Source: Deltaproteobacteria bacterium (GTDB lineage Bacteria; Myxococcota_A; Polyangia; GCA-2747355; JADLHG01). From it: DNA of 64,000 nt. Made by a program: the position numbers and the translations under genes. The notes beneath the pieces were generated by a model. It was not told where the DNA came from, searched no databases, and saw only the letters and a program-made list of their open reading frames with translations. The first letter of the stretch is position 1, and every line of letters begins with the position of its first letter. Location of the stretch: assembly GCA_020848905.1 (NCBI GenBank), contig JADLHG010000019.1:1-64000 (forward strand), read 5' to 3'. Of the stretch, positions 55,362 through 63,892 are shown in pieces.

Positions 55362-55943
55362 ATGACGGCGGCGTCGAAGGCCGTCGTCGCGCTCGTTCTC
55401 GCCGGACTCCTGCTCTGCTCCGCACCGGCCGCGGCGAAGAACACCGCTACCACGGGCTCCACGATCCCGCCGGCCACGACCGCCGAGCCCGACCTGGACA
55501 CGATCTACGTACTGTTCGCCGTAGGCCCTGGCGTGGGGCGCTTCGAGCGAACCAACTTCGTGGCCATGAGCCCCGGCCTCGGCTTCTATCAGGTCCGCTG
55601 GCGGTGGTTCGCCTTCACAGCCTTTGGCGTGCACGTCGATGCGGCGGCGGGCGGCGGAAACCTCGGCTTCGTCGTCCGCCTGGGTCCCGAGGCCGCCTTT
55701 CCGATCTACCTCGGGTGTTCGTGTCTGCTGCTCGGCCTCGGCCTGAAGTACGAGCTCCTCTCCGGCTTCAGACACGAAAGCCTCGGGCTCTTCCCTCTGG
55801 TGCCCTCGGTGTCCTGGATCCATCGCGGACCCGGGTGGCGCGCCGGCCTCGGGGTGAAGCTCGACTTCGTGGTCCCGGTCGCGTCGACGGGTGCGGCCGG
55901 GGACGGTCTCGAGGGGCTGGTCTCCTTCGTCGTCGCGCGCTAG
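55362..55943 (+). CDS. outer-membrane-like barrel protein, stand-alone form
   Basis: Protein of 193 residues with signal peptide (ALVLAGLLLCSAPAAAKN). The rest is beta-rich and Gly/aromatic-rich: EPDLDTIYVLFAVGPGVGRF, GFYQVRWRWFAFTAFGVHVD, VRLGPEAAFPIYLGCSCLLL, LGLKYELLSGFRHES, IHRGPGWRAGLGVKLDFVVP. It closely resembles the C-terminal domain of the next gene, so the two derive from one ancestor. The repeated amphipathic strands suggest a small outer-membrane beta-barrel; I cannot name the family. It follows the propeller gene by 32 bases in the same direction. Confidence 0.75.
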   Translation: MTAASKAVVALVLAGLLLCSAPAAAKNTATTGSTIPPATTAEPDLDTIYVLFAVGPGVGRFERTNFVAMSPGLGFYQVRWRWFAFTAFGVHVDAAAGGGNLGFVVRLGPEAAFPIYLGCSCLLLGLGLKYELLSGFRHESLGLFPLVPSVSWIHRGPGWRAGLGVKLDFVVPVASTGAAGDGLEGLVSFVVAR

Positions 55944-56075
55944 GGCGTCGTCGTCGAGGGCGCTGCGTCTGACGCCACCTGCCCGACCCACGATCTGCCC
56001 GACTCACGTGCTTGTTCCCGGTCCGTGGCTACCCGCATGCTGGGCTCTCCTTCGCACTCACCATCCGAGGACTCC

Positions 56076-57185
56076 ATGAGGACTGCATTCGCGACGATGG
56101 CCGCCGCCGGGTTCGTCCTGTGCGCGACGAGAGCCGCAGAGGCGCGGCAACCGATCGTGGCCGTGTTCAACGTCGAGGCCAAGGGCGTGGCGCTCGCGGA
56201 TGAGACGCTGGATCGGCTGAGCGACTACCTCGGCTCCACGCTCGTCGCCACCGGGCGCTATCAGATCGTGCCGCGCAGCCAGATCAAGTCGCGGCTCGGG
56301 CAGCAGAAGCAGGACTCCTACAAGAAGTGCTACGAGCAATCCTGCCAGATCGACATCGGACGCGAGCTGGCGGCGCAGAAGGCGCTCACCACGCAGCTCA
56401 TCAAGCTGGGCACGAGCTGCCGCATCAGCCTCACGCTCTACGATCTGAAGACCTCCACCGCCGAGAGCGCCGCCACGGGGAGCGCCGAGTGCACCGAGGA
56501 CGCGCTGGTCACCGCGCTGGAGACGGCCGTCAAGCAGCTCACCCCCGCGAGCGCGGCGCGCTCACCGGCACCTGCCCAAGCGCCCGCGCCAGCGCCCGCC
56601 CCAACGCCGGCACCTGCGCCGGTCGCGTCGCCTCCGACATCGCCCTCCGTCGCCAGCGCGACACCGCAGGTACAGATTACCGGCGAGGCCGAACGGACGC
56701 GGTCCCCCGCCCCCTCGCCGTCACCCGACGAGCCCGACATGGGAACGATCTACTTTCTCCTCGGGCTTGGAGGGGGCGGCGGCAGTTTCGGCGGGGCGGC
56801 CTTCGGTACCGCCGACATAGGCACGAGCTTCTTTCTGCTCCGCTGGCGCTGGTTCGCGCTGACGATCCTCACGGCAAACTTCGGCGTGCTGATCGCCAGC
56901 CAGAACCCGGCCTTCGCGCTGCGCCTCGGGCCCGAGATAGCGCTGCCCATCTACCTGGCTCGGTCGTGTCTCCTTCCCGGCCTTGGAGCGAAGTACGAGA
57001 TTTTCACCGGCTACGGGGGCCCCAGCGCTCAGATCTTCAACCTCGCCCCCTCGTTCTCCTGGCTTTACCGAGGTCCGGGTCGGCGGGTGGGCCTCGGGGC
57101 GAAGCTCGAGCTCGTGTTCCCGCTGACGCCGAACTACGTGTCCGGCGGCGTGACGGCGGTGGCCTCGTTCCTCCTCACGATCTAG
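56076..57185 (+). CDS. TolB/CsgG-like N-domain fused by an Ala-Pro linker to a barrel-like domain
   Basis: Exported protein of 369 residues (signal ATMAAAGFVLCATRAAEARQ). Residues about 25-160 read as the alpha/beta domain of FlgT/CsgG-like outer-membrane-associated proteins (PIVAVFNVEAKGVALADETL, LDRLSDYLGSTLVATGRYQI, VPRSQIKSRLGQQ). An Ala/Pro-rich linker (about 165-210) joins it to a domain like the gene before it (EPDMGTIYFLLGLGGGGGSF, LLRWRWFALTILTANFGV, LYRGPGRRVGLGAKLELVFP). Arrangement suggests a periplasmic sensor/adaptor domain tethered to an outer-membrane barrel. GAGG lies seven bases before the ATG. Likely co-transcribed with the previous gene. Confidence 0.77.
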   Translation: MRTAFATMAAAGFVLCATRAAEARQPIVAVFNVEAKGVALADETLDRLSDYLGSTLVATGRYQIVPRSQIKSRLGQQKQDSYKKCYEQSCQIDIGRELAAQKALTTQLIKLGTSCRISLTLYDLKTSTAESAATGSAECTEDALVTALETAVKQLTPASAARSPAPAQAPAPAPAPTPAPAPVASPPTSPSVASATPQVQITGEAERTRSPAPSPSPDEPDMGTIYFLLGLGGGGGSFGGAAFGTADIGTSFFLLRWRWFALTILTANFGVLIASQNPAFALRLGPEIALPIYLARSCLLPGLGAKYEIFTGYGGPSAQIFNLAPSFSWLYRGPGRRVGLGAKLELVFPLTPNYVSGGVTAVASFLLTI

Positions 57186-57370
57186 CCCCCCTCCAACATC
57201 CATTGGTCCGAAGGTGCGCGAGCCCTCCGGTGGCCCGGGAAGTCACCCCGGACCGGGCCGGCCTCGGTCGGACCTGCAACCGGCCGTAAGCGCTCGACCG
57301 GACCGGTCGCGAGCCACCTGCTGTGCGCGGCACGACCAGTGCACTCCCCGGCCCAAAACCGGAGGAATGC

Positions 57371-58426
57371 ATGTTCAGACGCGTCACCTCGGGCCTCGTC
57401 CTCGCGTTGCTCGCTGCCGGCTGTGGCGGCACGCTCCCCTCGAGCGCGGGCCGCTCGGACGGCGGGAGCGCCGAGACGGGCACGCAGCAGGAGCCGATCC
57501 GGCGGAGCGAGGCGGGCGGGCCGATCACCCCCGTCACCGACGGAGGCGCGGCGGTCCCCACCGACGGCGGCCCGGCCGTCACCGACGGCGGCGGAAAGCC
57601 CCCGACGGGCGATGGGCGCGTGGGTCCCCCGGGAGCCGCCTGCATGGCCACGCTCCCCGGCAAGCAGGAGCCGAAGCCCACCACGGAGACCGACACCTGC
57701 GACTGGATGGACTGGAGCCTCTCGTCGGACGGCTACTACTTCATCTCGGAGTTCGGCACCTCGGCGGACAAGTCCACCTGGGGCCGCGGCACGAGCTGCG
57801 GCGGGCTGCTCACGCACTACTCGAACTGGTGCTGCATGTACGACGACCACCAGAAGAAGTGCCTGGACGGACAGACCCCGCAGTTCCTCAAGTGCAGCGG
57901 CTGGGCCGACCCCCACGTGCCCAAGATCCCCTGGGTCAAGGGGACCGTCTCGTACGGCTACGACACCGTCGTCGGCCGCGTGAAGAGCTACTTCTTCGAC
58001 GCCAAGGGGAACCTGAAGCCGGCCGCCGACACGATGAGCTTTCCGAACCCCGAGTACTTCTACGTGGCCGGGGCCCAGCGCTTCGGCTGCGGCGCGACCC
58101 TCCGCGTGACCAACACCGAGAACGGCCGCTGCGTCGTGGTCTACGTCGAGGACGGCGGTCCCGGCTCGCGCTACGAGCAGGCTCCCTACGCCGGGCGGCG
58201 GATCATCGACTCCTCGCCGGCGGTGGGGCGTTACCTCGGCAACACCAAGTCGGGCTGGAAGACCTCCACGCTCCTCCTCGTGGAATGGGGTCTACCGGGG
58301 GACCGCCCCGGCCAGCCCTGCACCCCGTGCGGCTCGACGGCCGCGAAGCAGGGGACCGAGAGCCAGCGCTCGATCTACGACATCAACCACTACGAGAACG
58401 CGCGCGGCGGGGTCGGCTGCCGCTGA
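57371..58426 (+). CDS. lipoprotein with an RlpA-like double-psi beta-barrel
   Basis: Lipoprotein of 351 residues (LALLAAGCGGTLPSS), then a Thr/Gly/Asp-rich linker to about residue 85. The middle is Cys-rich (DTCDWMDWSLSSDGYYFISE, CGGLLTHYSNWCCMYDDHQK), and the C-terminal half holds the pattern GCGATLRVTNTENGRCVVVY followed by VEDGGPGSRYEQAPYAGRRI, then IDSSPAVGRYLG, which matches RlpA/expansin-like double-psi beta-barrels (RVTN..NGR.V.V.V.D.GP...R.IDLS..AA..LG). RlpA proteins bind or cleave denuded peptidoglycan. Here the catalytic Asp may be the EDGGP Asp. AGGAGG is five bases from the ATG. Confidence 0.78.
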   Translation: MFRRVTSGLVLALLAAGCGGTLPSSAGRSDGGSAETGTQQEPIRRSEAGGPITPVTDGGAAVPTDGGPAVTDGGGKPPTGDGRVGPPGAACMATLPGKQEPKPTTETDTCDWMDWSLSSDGYYFISEFGTSADKSTWGRGTSCGGLLTHYSNWCCMYDDHQKKCLDGQTPQFLKCSGWADPHVPKIPWVKGTVSYGYDTVVGRVKSYFFDAKGNLKPAADTMSFPNPEYFYVAGAQRFGCGATLRVTNTENGRCVVVYVEDGGPGSRYEQAPYAGRRIIDSSPAVGRYLGNTKSGWKTSTLLLVEWGLPGDRPGQPCTPCGSTAAKQGTESQRSIYDINHYENARGGVGCR

Positions 58427-58486
58427 CCGGCCCGGGCCGCGCCCGCCTGCGGCACGGCACCGCGTCGCTCGCCGTCAGCGCCGCCC

Positions 58487-59770
58487 TCACCTCCGTACGA
58501 AGCGCAGCTCCATCAGGTAAATCTGCGTCCCCTCGTCGCTGAGCTGCCCCCGGATCCAGCTCCGCTCGGGGTCCGCCAGCGGCGAGGAGTAGTTCGCGAT
58601 CAGAAAGCGGTGCGGCCCGCTGCGCACCACCGCCGGATAGGCCGTGTCCCCCGCCGAAGGCAGGTCCGCGAGGTGCACGACCTTCTGCGCGCGACGGTCG
58701 AGCACGTAGAGCGCGGTGCGCTTCGGCCTGAGCGAGTACTGCACGATGTTGCGGCTCCGTCGGTCGAGCAGCGGCAGCTCGCGCCGGCCCTGGTCAAAGG
58801 GCCCCCCCACGTCCCGCCGCGCCAGCAGGTAGACCTCCCCTTCGTGTTCGAAGAGCTGCGGCGAATCGTAGCGCTCGGGGTCCGCGGTCGTCGGACAGCT
58901 CCAGCGCGCGAGACGCGCCGGCGCCGCGCGACAGAGGTGCGAGCCGAAGCCCGAGGCGTCTCCGTCCTCGTTGCGCGTCACCACCCAGAGCGTCCCGCTG
59001 CCGTCGAAGGCGATGGCCGCCTCGGACACGCCGCCGTGATAGACCACGGGCCGCTCGCGCTCCACGGGCTCCCAGGTGCGCCCGTCGCGGCTCGTCTGGA
59101 AGAGCACGTCGATCGCCGCCAGCCCCTTGCCGTAGTGGTTCCCCACCTAGGAGGTCCTGTACGCGCGCCCGCCGTATAGCTCGAGGTCCCACAGCACCTC
59201 CCCCGGCCGGCCGAAGGGCTCCGCGCCGCTCCAGCGCCCCGGCCCGCGCCGGCTCATCCGCAAGAGCCGCTGCGGCTCGAAGGCCAGCGGATTGGTCCCC
59301 CCCTGGAAGTAATGGAGCGTGAGTCGTCCGCGCATCGACAGGAGCCGCGGCTCGCGCAGATCGTTCCCCGTGGCCACGCGATGCTCGAAGGCCCAGCTCT
59401 GCCCCTCGTCGGGAGAGGACATGACGTGCAGCGCCGCCTCGCTCGAGGCGAAATGGGTCGGTGCGCTCCGCCAGGCCAGAAAGAGCCGGCCCTCGTGGAG
59501 CGCGAGGTCCAGGTTGTTGTTCGCCGCTTGTGGCGCGAGCCGCGCCGGCAACCCGGCCGAGGGGATCACCCAGCGCGGGGCCGAGAGCTCGGGCCTCCAG
59601 TGGCCCAGCACCGCGCGCGTGCGACGCGCGGTCGCCTCCGCGGCCGGCGTCCCCGACGACACGGCATCGCCCGCGGCTCCACGGGGCGCAGGGGGCACCT
59701 CCGTCGAGGCGAGCTGACAGGCGAGCGAGGCGAGGAATGCGGCGGGGACCAGCGCGATGGCGTGCTTCAT
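58487..59770 (-). pseudogene. exported protein gene interrupted by one in-frame amber codon
   Basis: A frame of 428 codons with a signal peptide (ALVPAAFLASLACQLASTEV, lipobox-like LAC) is broken once by TAG at 59147-59149, between GGRAYRTS and VGNHYGKGLAAIDVLF. Reading continues in the same frame with the same style, so a single base change (e.g. TAC or TAT to TAG) explains it. The product has the look of a BNR/sialidase-type or glycosidase-like beta-propeller: DEGQSWAFEHRV, SRDGRTWEPVERE and AIAFDGSGTLWVVTRNEDGD. A GTG right after the TAG could restart translation but has no Shine-Dalgarno. Recent loss, programmed readthrough or sequencing error are all possible. Convergent with the RlpA-like gene. 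Confidence 0.75.
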
Positions 59771-59960
59771 TTCGTACTGCGAAGCGTAGCAGGTCGAACC
59801 CTGCCGACCAGGCCGACGATGCGAAGCAGGCCAACGATCATTCCCGCGAGATCTGGAGACGCCCCCCGGCGACGCGCTGCAGACAGCCGTGCGCAGCGCT
59901 GAGCATCCGGGCCTTTGTCGGCCGCCTCGCGTGGCACCTCGCTTGCTCAGGCGCCGCGGC

Positions 59961-61268
59961 ATGACGCGAACCCCACCCCGACGCCCCGCCCACCCCGCAC
60001 TCCTCTCCCTCGGTCTCGCGCTCGTCGCCGCCTGCGGTCCCGACGACCTCCTCGAGCGCAAAGCCACGAGCTCCGCCTTCGCGCCCCAAGCGGCGCCCTA
60101 CTCCCCCGGCAGCGGTCTTCGCACCGGCGTGGTCAGCGGTCGCATCTACGCCGACCTGGCCGACCACGCCACCGAGCGCCTGCGCGACCTGTCGGCCCTT
60201 GGCGCGCGCCTCTTGCGCGTGGAGATCGAGCACACCACTCCCTGGCGCGACTACCGCGCCATCCAGCGGGCCGCACGGCACGCGGGGATCGACCTCCTCG
60301 CGCTCTTCTCGATCAACAGCCTCTGGCGGGACTGGGCCCTGGGCCGCGCCACGGCCTCGTCGGGCGCCCTCCCCGAGACCGGCGGCTCGCGCCACCCCTA
60401 CGACCCCCTCGCCCCGAGCCGCGAGGAGTACGTGAACCAGTACCTCCCGCGCGCGATCCAGGCCTTCGACCGCCTGCTCGCCGAGCTACCGGGGCTCGCC
60501 TTCGTCGAGCTCTGGAACGAGCCCGAGGGCTTCGGCTTCGCGCCGCTCGCCACCGGCGAGATCACCTGCCGGAAGGTCATCGGGGGCACCTGCGTGCTCT
60601 GGCGCAACACCTGTCGCCCGCAGGAGGGCGCCTACCGCTACGCGCTCCTCGTCGCGCGCCTCTACGAGCACGTGCACCAGAAGCGCCTCCGGGGCGAGGC
60701 GACCCCGCAGCTCGCGGCCTTCGACTTCTCGCGGCTCGATAACCGTTGCTGGCGCTCGGCCGTCTTCAACGCCGAGCCGATCGGCAACCATCGCGGGAGC
60801 TATCGACCGGCGCACGGCCTGGCCGACGGGCTGCCGACGGACATCGTGAGCATCCACGCCTACGGCAACACCGCGAGGGCCCCCTGGGAGCCGGGCTACC
60901 AGTTCAAGGCGAGCACCCTCGAAGACGGTCTCGCGGACTTCCTGCGCGCCCGCTTCGCCGACGGACGGCCGGCGATAGGTGACCGCCCGGTCTGGATCAC
61001 CGAGGTCGGCTACGGCCTGAACACCTTCACGCGCGAGGAGCGCGGAGACCTGCAGGCCCGCGCGCTCCGCCACGCCTTTCAGACCTTCGCGCGCTACCCG
61101 TCGGTCACCGCGGCCTTCTGGTACAGCTATCGCGACGACGAGGCGGGGCCGGGGAGCGAGGGTCATCGGTACGGCCTGCGCTACAACTCCGCCCGCGGCT
61201 TCGCCCCGCACGAAGAGACGTACCGCGCCTTTCAGGAGGTCTCGGGGATTACTTCCGCGGCAAGGTGA
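59961..61268 (+). CDS. GH-A-type glycoside hydrolase-like lipoprotein
   Basis: Lipoprotein of 435 residues (LGLALVAACGPDDLLE). The rest resembles a clan GH-A TIM-barrel glycosidase: GARLLRVEIEHTTPWRDYRA, LLALFSINSLWRDWALG, FVELWNEPEGFGF with Asn186-Glu187 as candidate acid/base, DIVSIHAYGNTARAPWEPGY, PVWITEVGYGLNTFTREERG with Glu348 as candidate nucleophile, and AAFWYSYRDDEAGPGSEGHR. The GH5/GH39-like group is the best guess; substrate unknown. No Shine-Dalgarno is clear. Its last 20 bases overlap the stop end of the histidine kinase on the other strand. Confidence 0.8.
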   Translation: MTRTPPRRPAHPALLSLGLALVAACGPDDLLERKATSSAFAPQAAPYSPGSGLRTGVVSGRIYADLADHATERLRDLSALGARLLRVEIEHTTPWRDYRAIQRAARHAGIDLLALFSINSLWRDWALGRATASSGALPETGGSRHPYDPLAPSREEYVNQYLPRAIQAFDRLLAELPGLAFVELWNEPEGFGFAPLATGEITCRKVIGGTCVLWRNTCRPQEGAYRYALLVARLYEHVHQKRLRGEATPQLAAFDFSRLDNRCWRSAVFNAEPIGNHRGSYRPAHGLADGLPTDIVSIHAYGNTARAPWEPGYQFKASTLEDGLADFLRARFADGRPAIGDRPVWITEVGYGLNTFTREERGDLQARALRHAFQTFARYPSVTAAFWYSYRDDEAGPGSEGHRYGLRYNSARGFAPHEETYRAFQEVSGITSAAR

Positions 61269-62391
61269 TCGTGAAGACCGCGCCACCGTCGGGGCCGGGG
61301 GTGTGCTCGATGGTCCCTCCGTGCGCGAGGACGGCCTTCCGGCACATCCACAGGCCGAGGCCCGTCCCCTGCCGCCCCTTGGTGGTCACGAAGCCGTCCC
61401 ACAAGCGGCGCACCACCTCGGGCGAGATGCCGGGCCCGTTATCGGCGACGCGCACCACGGCGCGACTCTCGTTCGCCTCGACGGAGAGCGAGACGCGCCC
61501 CGAGCCCTTCGGGCAGGCCTCGGCGGCGTTCTTGAGCAGGTTCACGAGCACCTGCTGGATCTTCTTCACGTCGAGCGACATCTTCACCGGCGTCGGCGGC
61601 AGCTCGAGCGCCACCGCCCGCAGCGCTCGCCCGGCGGGAAAGAGCCGGAGGAGCGTGGCCGCCGACACGACCGTCTCGTTCAGGTCCACGCGCTCCCGTT
61701 CGAGCTGCAACGGATCCCCACCCTTGGCGAAGAGGCGCAGCGCGTCGGTGAGCAGCTGGAAGGCGTCGAACCCGCGCTCGAGCAGCTCGAAGTGCGGACC
61801 CAGCTCGCGCCCCGCCTGCCAGTCGCCGCGGAGCTCGTCGATCACGGTGAAGACCGTGGCGATGTTCGTCAGCTCGTGCACGAGCCCCGAGGTGAGCTGC
61901 CCGATCGCCGCGAGCCGCTCGCGGTGCAGGAGCTGCTCGCTGAGCGCGCGGTTCTCTTTGCAGCGCTCGTAAAGCTCGGTGGCGTTCACGAGCGTGGCGA
62001 TGACGTCCTGCGCCTGCCACGGCTTCATGATGAAGCGGTGCACCTGGCCGTCGTTGATCGCGGAGACCGCGTCGTCGAAGCTCATGTAGGCCGTGAGCAG
62101 GATGCGGGGCAAATCGGGGTTCCGTCGCCGCACCTCCGCCAGGAACTCCGTGCCGCTCATGGGGTCCATGCGCTGGTCGCTGACCACCACGGTGAACTCG
62201 TGCTGGCCGAGGAGCTCGAGCCCCTGGACGGCGCTCCCGGCGGTGACCACGTCGGCGTGCCCGCCGAAGGTGGCCTCGAAGACGCGCAGCGTGTCGACCT
62301 GATCGTCCACGTAGAGCACGAACGGCCGGCGGCTCTGCGCACCGCTGGCCCAGCTCGTGGAATCGTGCTGTTCGAGAAAGCGCTCGCCCAT
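61249..62391 (-). CDS. receiver-histidine kinase hybrid
   Basis: Cytoplasmic protein of 380 residues. An N-terminal receiver domain (FVLYVDDQVDTLRVFEATFG; phosphoacceptor Asp in VVVSDQRMDPMSG; switch and Lys in LLTAYMS and FIMKPW) is followed by a helical dimerisation domain with the phospho-His in GQLTSGLVHELTNIATVF, and an HATPase: VLVNLLKNAAEACPK (N box), VADNGPGIS (G1), GTGLGLWMCRKAVLAHGG (G2). No membrane segments; it probably responds to another phosphorelay kinase. It resembles RR-HK proteins of the myxobacterial type. ATG with no clear Shine-Dalgarno; a TAGTAT/TATAGA hexamer is about 30 bases upstream. Confidence 0.93.
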   Translation of the reverse strand: MGERFLEQHDSTSWASGAQSRRPFVLYVDDQVDTLRVFEATFGGHADVVTAGSAVQGLELLGQHEFTVVVSDQRMDPMSGTEFLAEVRRRNPDLPRILLTAYMSFDDAVSAINDGQVHRFIMKPWQAQDVIATLVNATELYERCKENRALSEQLLHRERLAAIGQLTSGLVHELTNIATVFTVIDELRGDWQAGRELGPHFELLERGFDAFQLLTDALRLFAKGGDPLQLERERVDLNETVVSAATLLRLFPAGRALRAVALELPPTPVKMSLDVKKIQQVLVNLLKNAAEACPKGSGRVSLSVEANESRAVVRVADNGPGISPEVVRRLWDGFVTTKGRQGTGLGLWMCRKAVLAHGGTIEHTPGPDGGAVFTITLPRK

Positions 62392-62430
62392 GGATGACCC
62401 GCTGACTGCCTCTATACTACGCCGCCTCCG

Positions 62431-62459
62431 GAGACACCGCGGCCGTTTTCGGCTAGGCT
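62431..62459 (+). promoter_or_regulatory. promoter giving a leaderless message for the EEP-family gene
   Basis: GAGACA (4/6) and TAGGCT are 17 bases apart, and TAGGCT ends six bases before the GTG start. Confidence 0.5.
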
Positions 62460-62465
62460 CGCCGC

Positions 62466-63536
62466 GTGCTCCCGACGCGTCGCTCCCGGATTCGCCGCAT
62501 GCTGATCGCCCTGCTGGTCCTCACGCTCACCCTGTCCGGCCTCTTCCTCTGGGCCGCGGGGGGGATCCAGCGCCCGCGCCACTTCGAGGGCGAGATCGTG
62601 GATCAGGCGCCGGTCGTGGGCCTCCCCGCCGCACCCGCGACGGAGAAGCTCACCATCATGACCTGGAACATGGCCTACGCGCGAGGCCCGAACCCCGACA
62701 ACACCAAGAACGACCCCGATCCGAAGGAGGTCGTGGAGCGCCGCCTGAAGGAGATGGGCGCGCTCATCCGGTCCAAGAAGGTGGACGTGCTGCTCCTGCA
62801 GGAGGTGGACTTCGACGCCGCCCGCAGCCACCGCATCGATCAGATCGCGAAGCTCGCCGAGGCGAGCGGCCTGCGCTACACCGCGCGCGCGGTGACCTGG
62901 CGCGCGAACTACGTCCCCTACCCCTACTGGCCACCGAGCCGGCACTACGGCCGCGTCCTCTCGGGAGGCGCGGTGCTGAGCCGCTACCCGATCCGGGCCA
63001 ATCTGGTCACGTTGCACCCCAAGCCGAAGCGCCACGCCTGGTACTACAACCTGTTCTACCTCTTCCGCTTCACGCAGCGGGTGCGGCTGGCCGTCGGACA
63101 GAAACAGCTCTGGGTCGTAAACAACCACCTGGAGGCCTTCGACAAGGAGAACCGCGCCGAGCAGGCCCAGGCCCTGGTCGGCCTGCTGCACGCCCTGCCG
63201 ACCGAAGACCCGCTGCTCGTGGTGGGTGGAGACCTGAACACCACCCCCCCCGAGGCGCAGAAGAAGCACGGCTTCCCCGACGAGCCCGAGGACGACTATC
63301 GCGAAGACGAGACGCTGCCCATCCTGCGCAAGCTCTCCGCGCTGCGCGAGCTCGTGACCCCCGAGGAGTACCGCGCGAACGAAGGCGCCTTCTTCACCTT
63401 CCCGAGCGAGGCGCCCACGCGGCGGCTGGACTATCTCTTCGCCAGCACCCGCGCGGCGGTCCTCAGGCGCGAGTTTCCGGCCACGCGGGACTTCTCCGAT
63501 CACCGCCCCGTCATCGCCGAGCTGAAGCTCCCGTAG
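62466..63536 (+). CDS. endonuclease/exonuclease/phosphatase (EEP) family protein, membrane-anchored
   Basis: Protein of 356 residues. A basic N-terminus and a hydrophobic helix (LIALLVLTLTLSGLFLWAA) anchor it, followed by an EEP domain: MTWNMAYARG, VLLLQEVDFD, VVNNHLEAFDKENRAEQA, VVGGDLNTTPPEA, TRRLDYLFAS and FSDHRPVIAELKLP, covering all metal and catalytic motifs (Asn, Glu, His, Asp-Asn, Asp-His). Members include phosphodiesterases for sphingomyelin, phosphoinositides and nucleic acids; substrate not predictable. It appears exported and active outside the membrane. GTG start six bases after a TAGGCT -10. Divergent from the histidine kinase. Confidence 0.87.
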   Translation: MLPTRRSRIRRMLIALLVLTLTLSGLFLWAAGGIQRPRHFEGEIVDQAPVVGLPAAPATEKLTIMTWNMAYARGPNPDNTKNDPDPKEVVERRLKEMGALIRSKKVDVLLLQEVDFDAARSHRIDQIAKLAEASGLRYTARAVTWRANYVPYPYWPPSRHYGRVLSGGAVLSRYPIRANLVTLHPKPKRHAWYYNLFYLFRFTQRVRLAVGQKQLWVVNNHLEAFDKENRAEQAQALVGLLHALPTEDPLLVVGGDLNTTPPEAQKKHGFPDEPEDDYREDETLPILRKLSALRELVTPEEYRANEGAFFTFPSEAPTRRLDYLFASTRAAVLRREFPATRDFSDHRPVIAELKLP

Positions 63537-63707
63537 CACCGGACTGTCGGCCGGGCTGCCGGCCACTGGCCCGCGGGCGACCCCTGCCCCCTACCGCGTA
63601 CGCCGCTACGCACCTACCTCCGCACACTGAGGCGGCCCGACGACACCCGAACTCAACCTGGGTGAGTTGGTGGTCGCGCGGAGAGGCGTCTGATCCGACA
63701 CAGATCA

Positions 63708-63736
63708 TTGAAATACCTAAGCATTTATGATATGGG
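63708..63736 (+). promoter_or_regulatory. sigma70-type promoter in an intergenic AT-rich patch
   Basis: TTGAAA and TATGGG are 17 bases apart in the most AT-rich patch of the 356-base gap 63537-63892. The bases 63537-63700 of that gap hold nothing recognisable. Predicted start near 63743. Confidence 0.45.
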
Positions 63737-63742
63737 ACATTT

Positions 63743-63828
63743 TTGTGTACGGTGCACGGCCGCGTGGCATGTGCCGTGCTATATCGCTCGGCGTCGTGTG
63801 CCCGACCAGGGCTGGTCGGACCCTTTTT
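63743..63828 (+). ncRNA. candidate small RNA of about 86 nt (or attenuated leader)
   Basis: Between the predicted promoter and the terminator there is no open frame of note. GCACGGC (about 63754) and GCCGTGC (about 63773) can form a 7-bp stem with a 12-base loop, and the terminator hairpin ends the transcript. A free-standing small RNA is the simplest reading, because the downstream gene has its own candidate promoter. A transcription-attenuating leader of that gene is the alternative. Confidence 0.35.
63802..63828 (+). terminator. Rho-independent terminator
   Basis: CCGACCA and TGGTCGG form a perfect 7-bp stem with a GGGC loop (63802-63819), followed by ACCC and five T residues. It is the only textbook hairpin-plus-T-run I found in the window. 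Confidence 0.8.
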
Positions 63829-63834
63829 GATTGA

Positions 63835-63864
63835 TTGACCGGGCGGGCTCGTGGTAGCCAGGCT
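63835..63864 (+). promoter_or_regulatory. candidate promoter of the right-edge gene
   Basis: TTGACC and CAGGCT are 18 bases apart; the predicted start near 63871 leaves a leader of about 22 bases with GGAG before the ATG. Confidence 0.4.
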
Positions 63865-63892
63865 CGGTTTTGACGCGGAAAGTCGGAGCACC

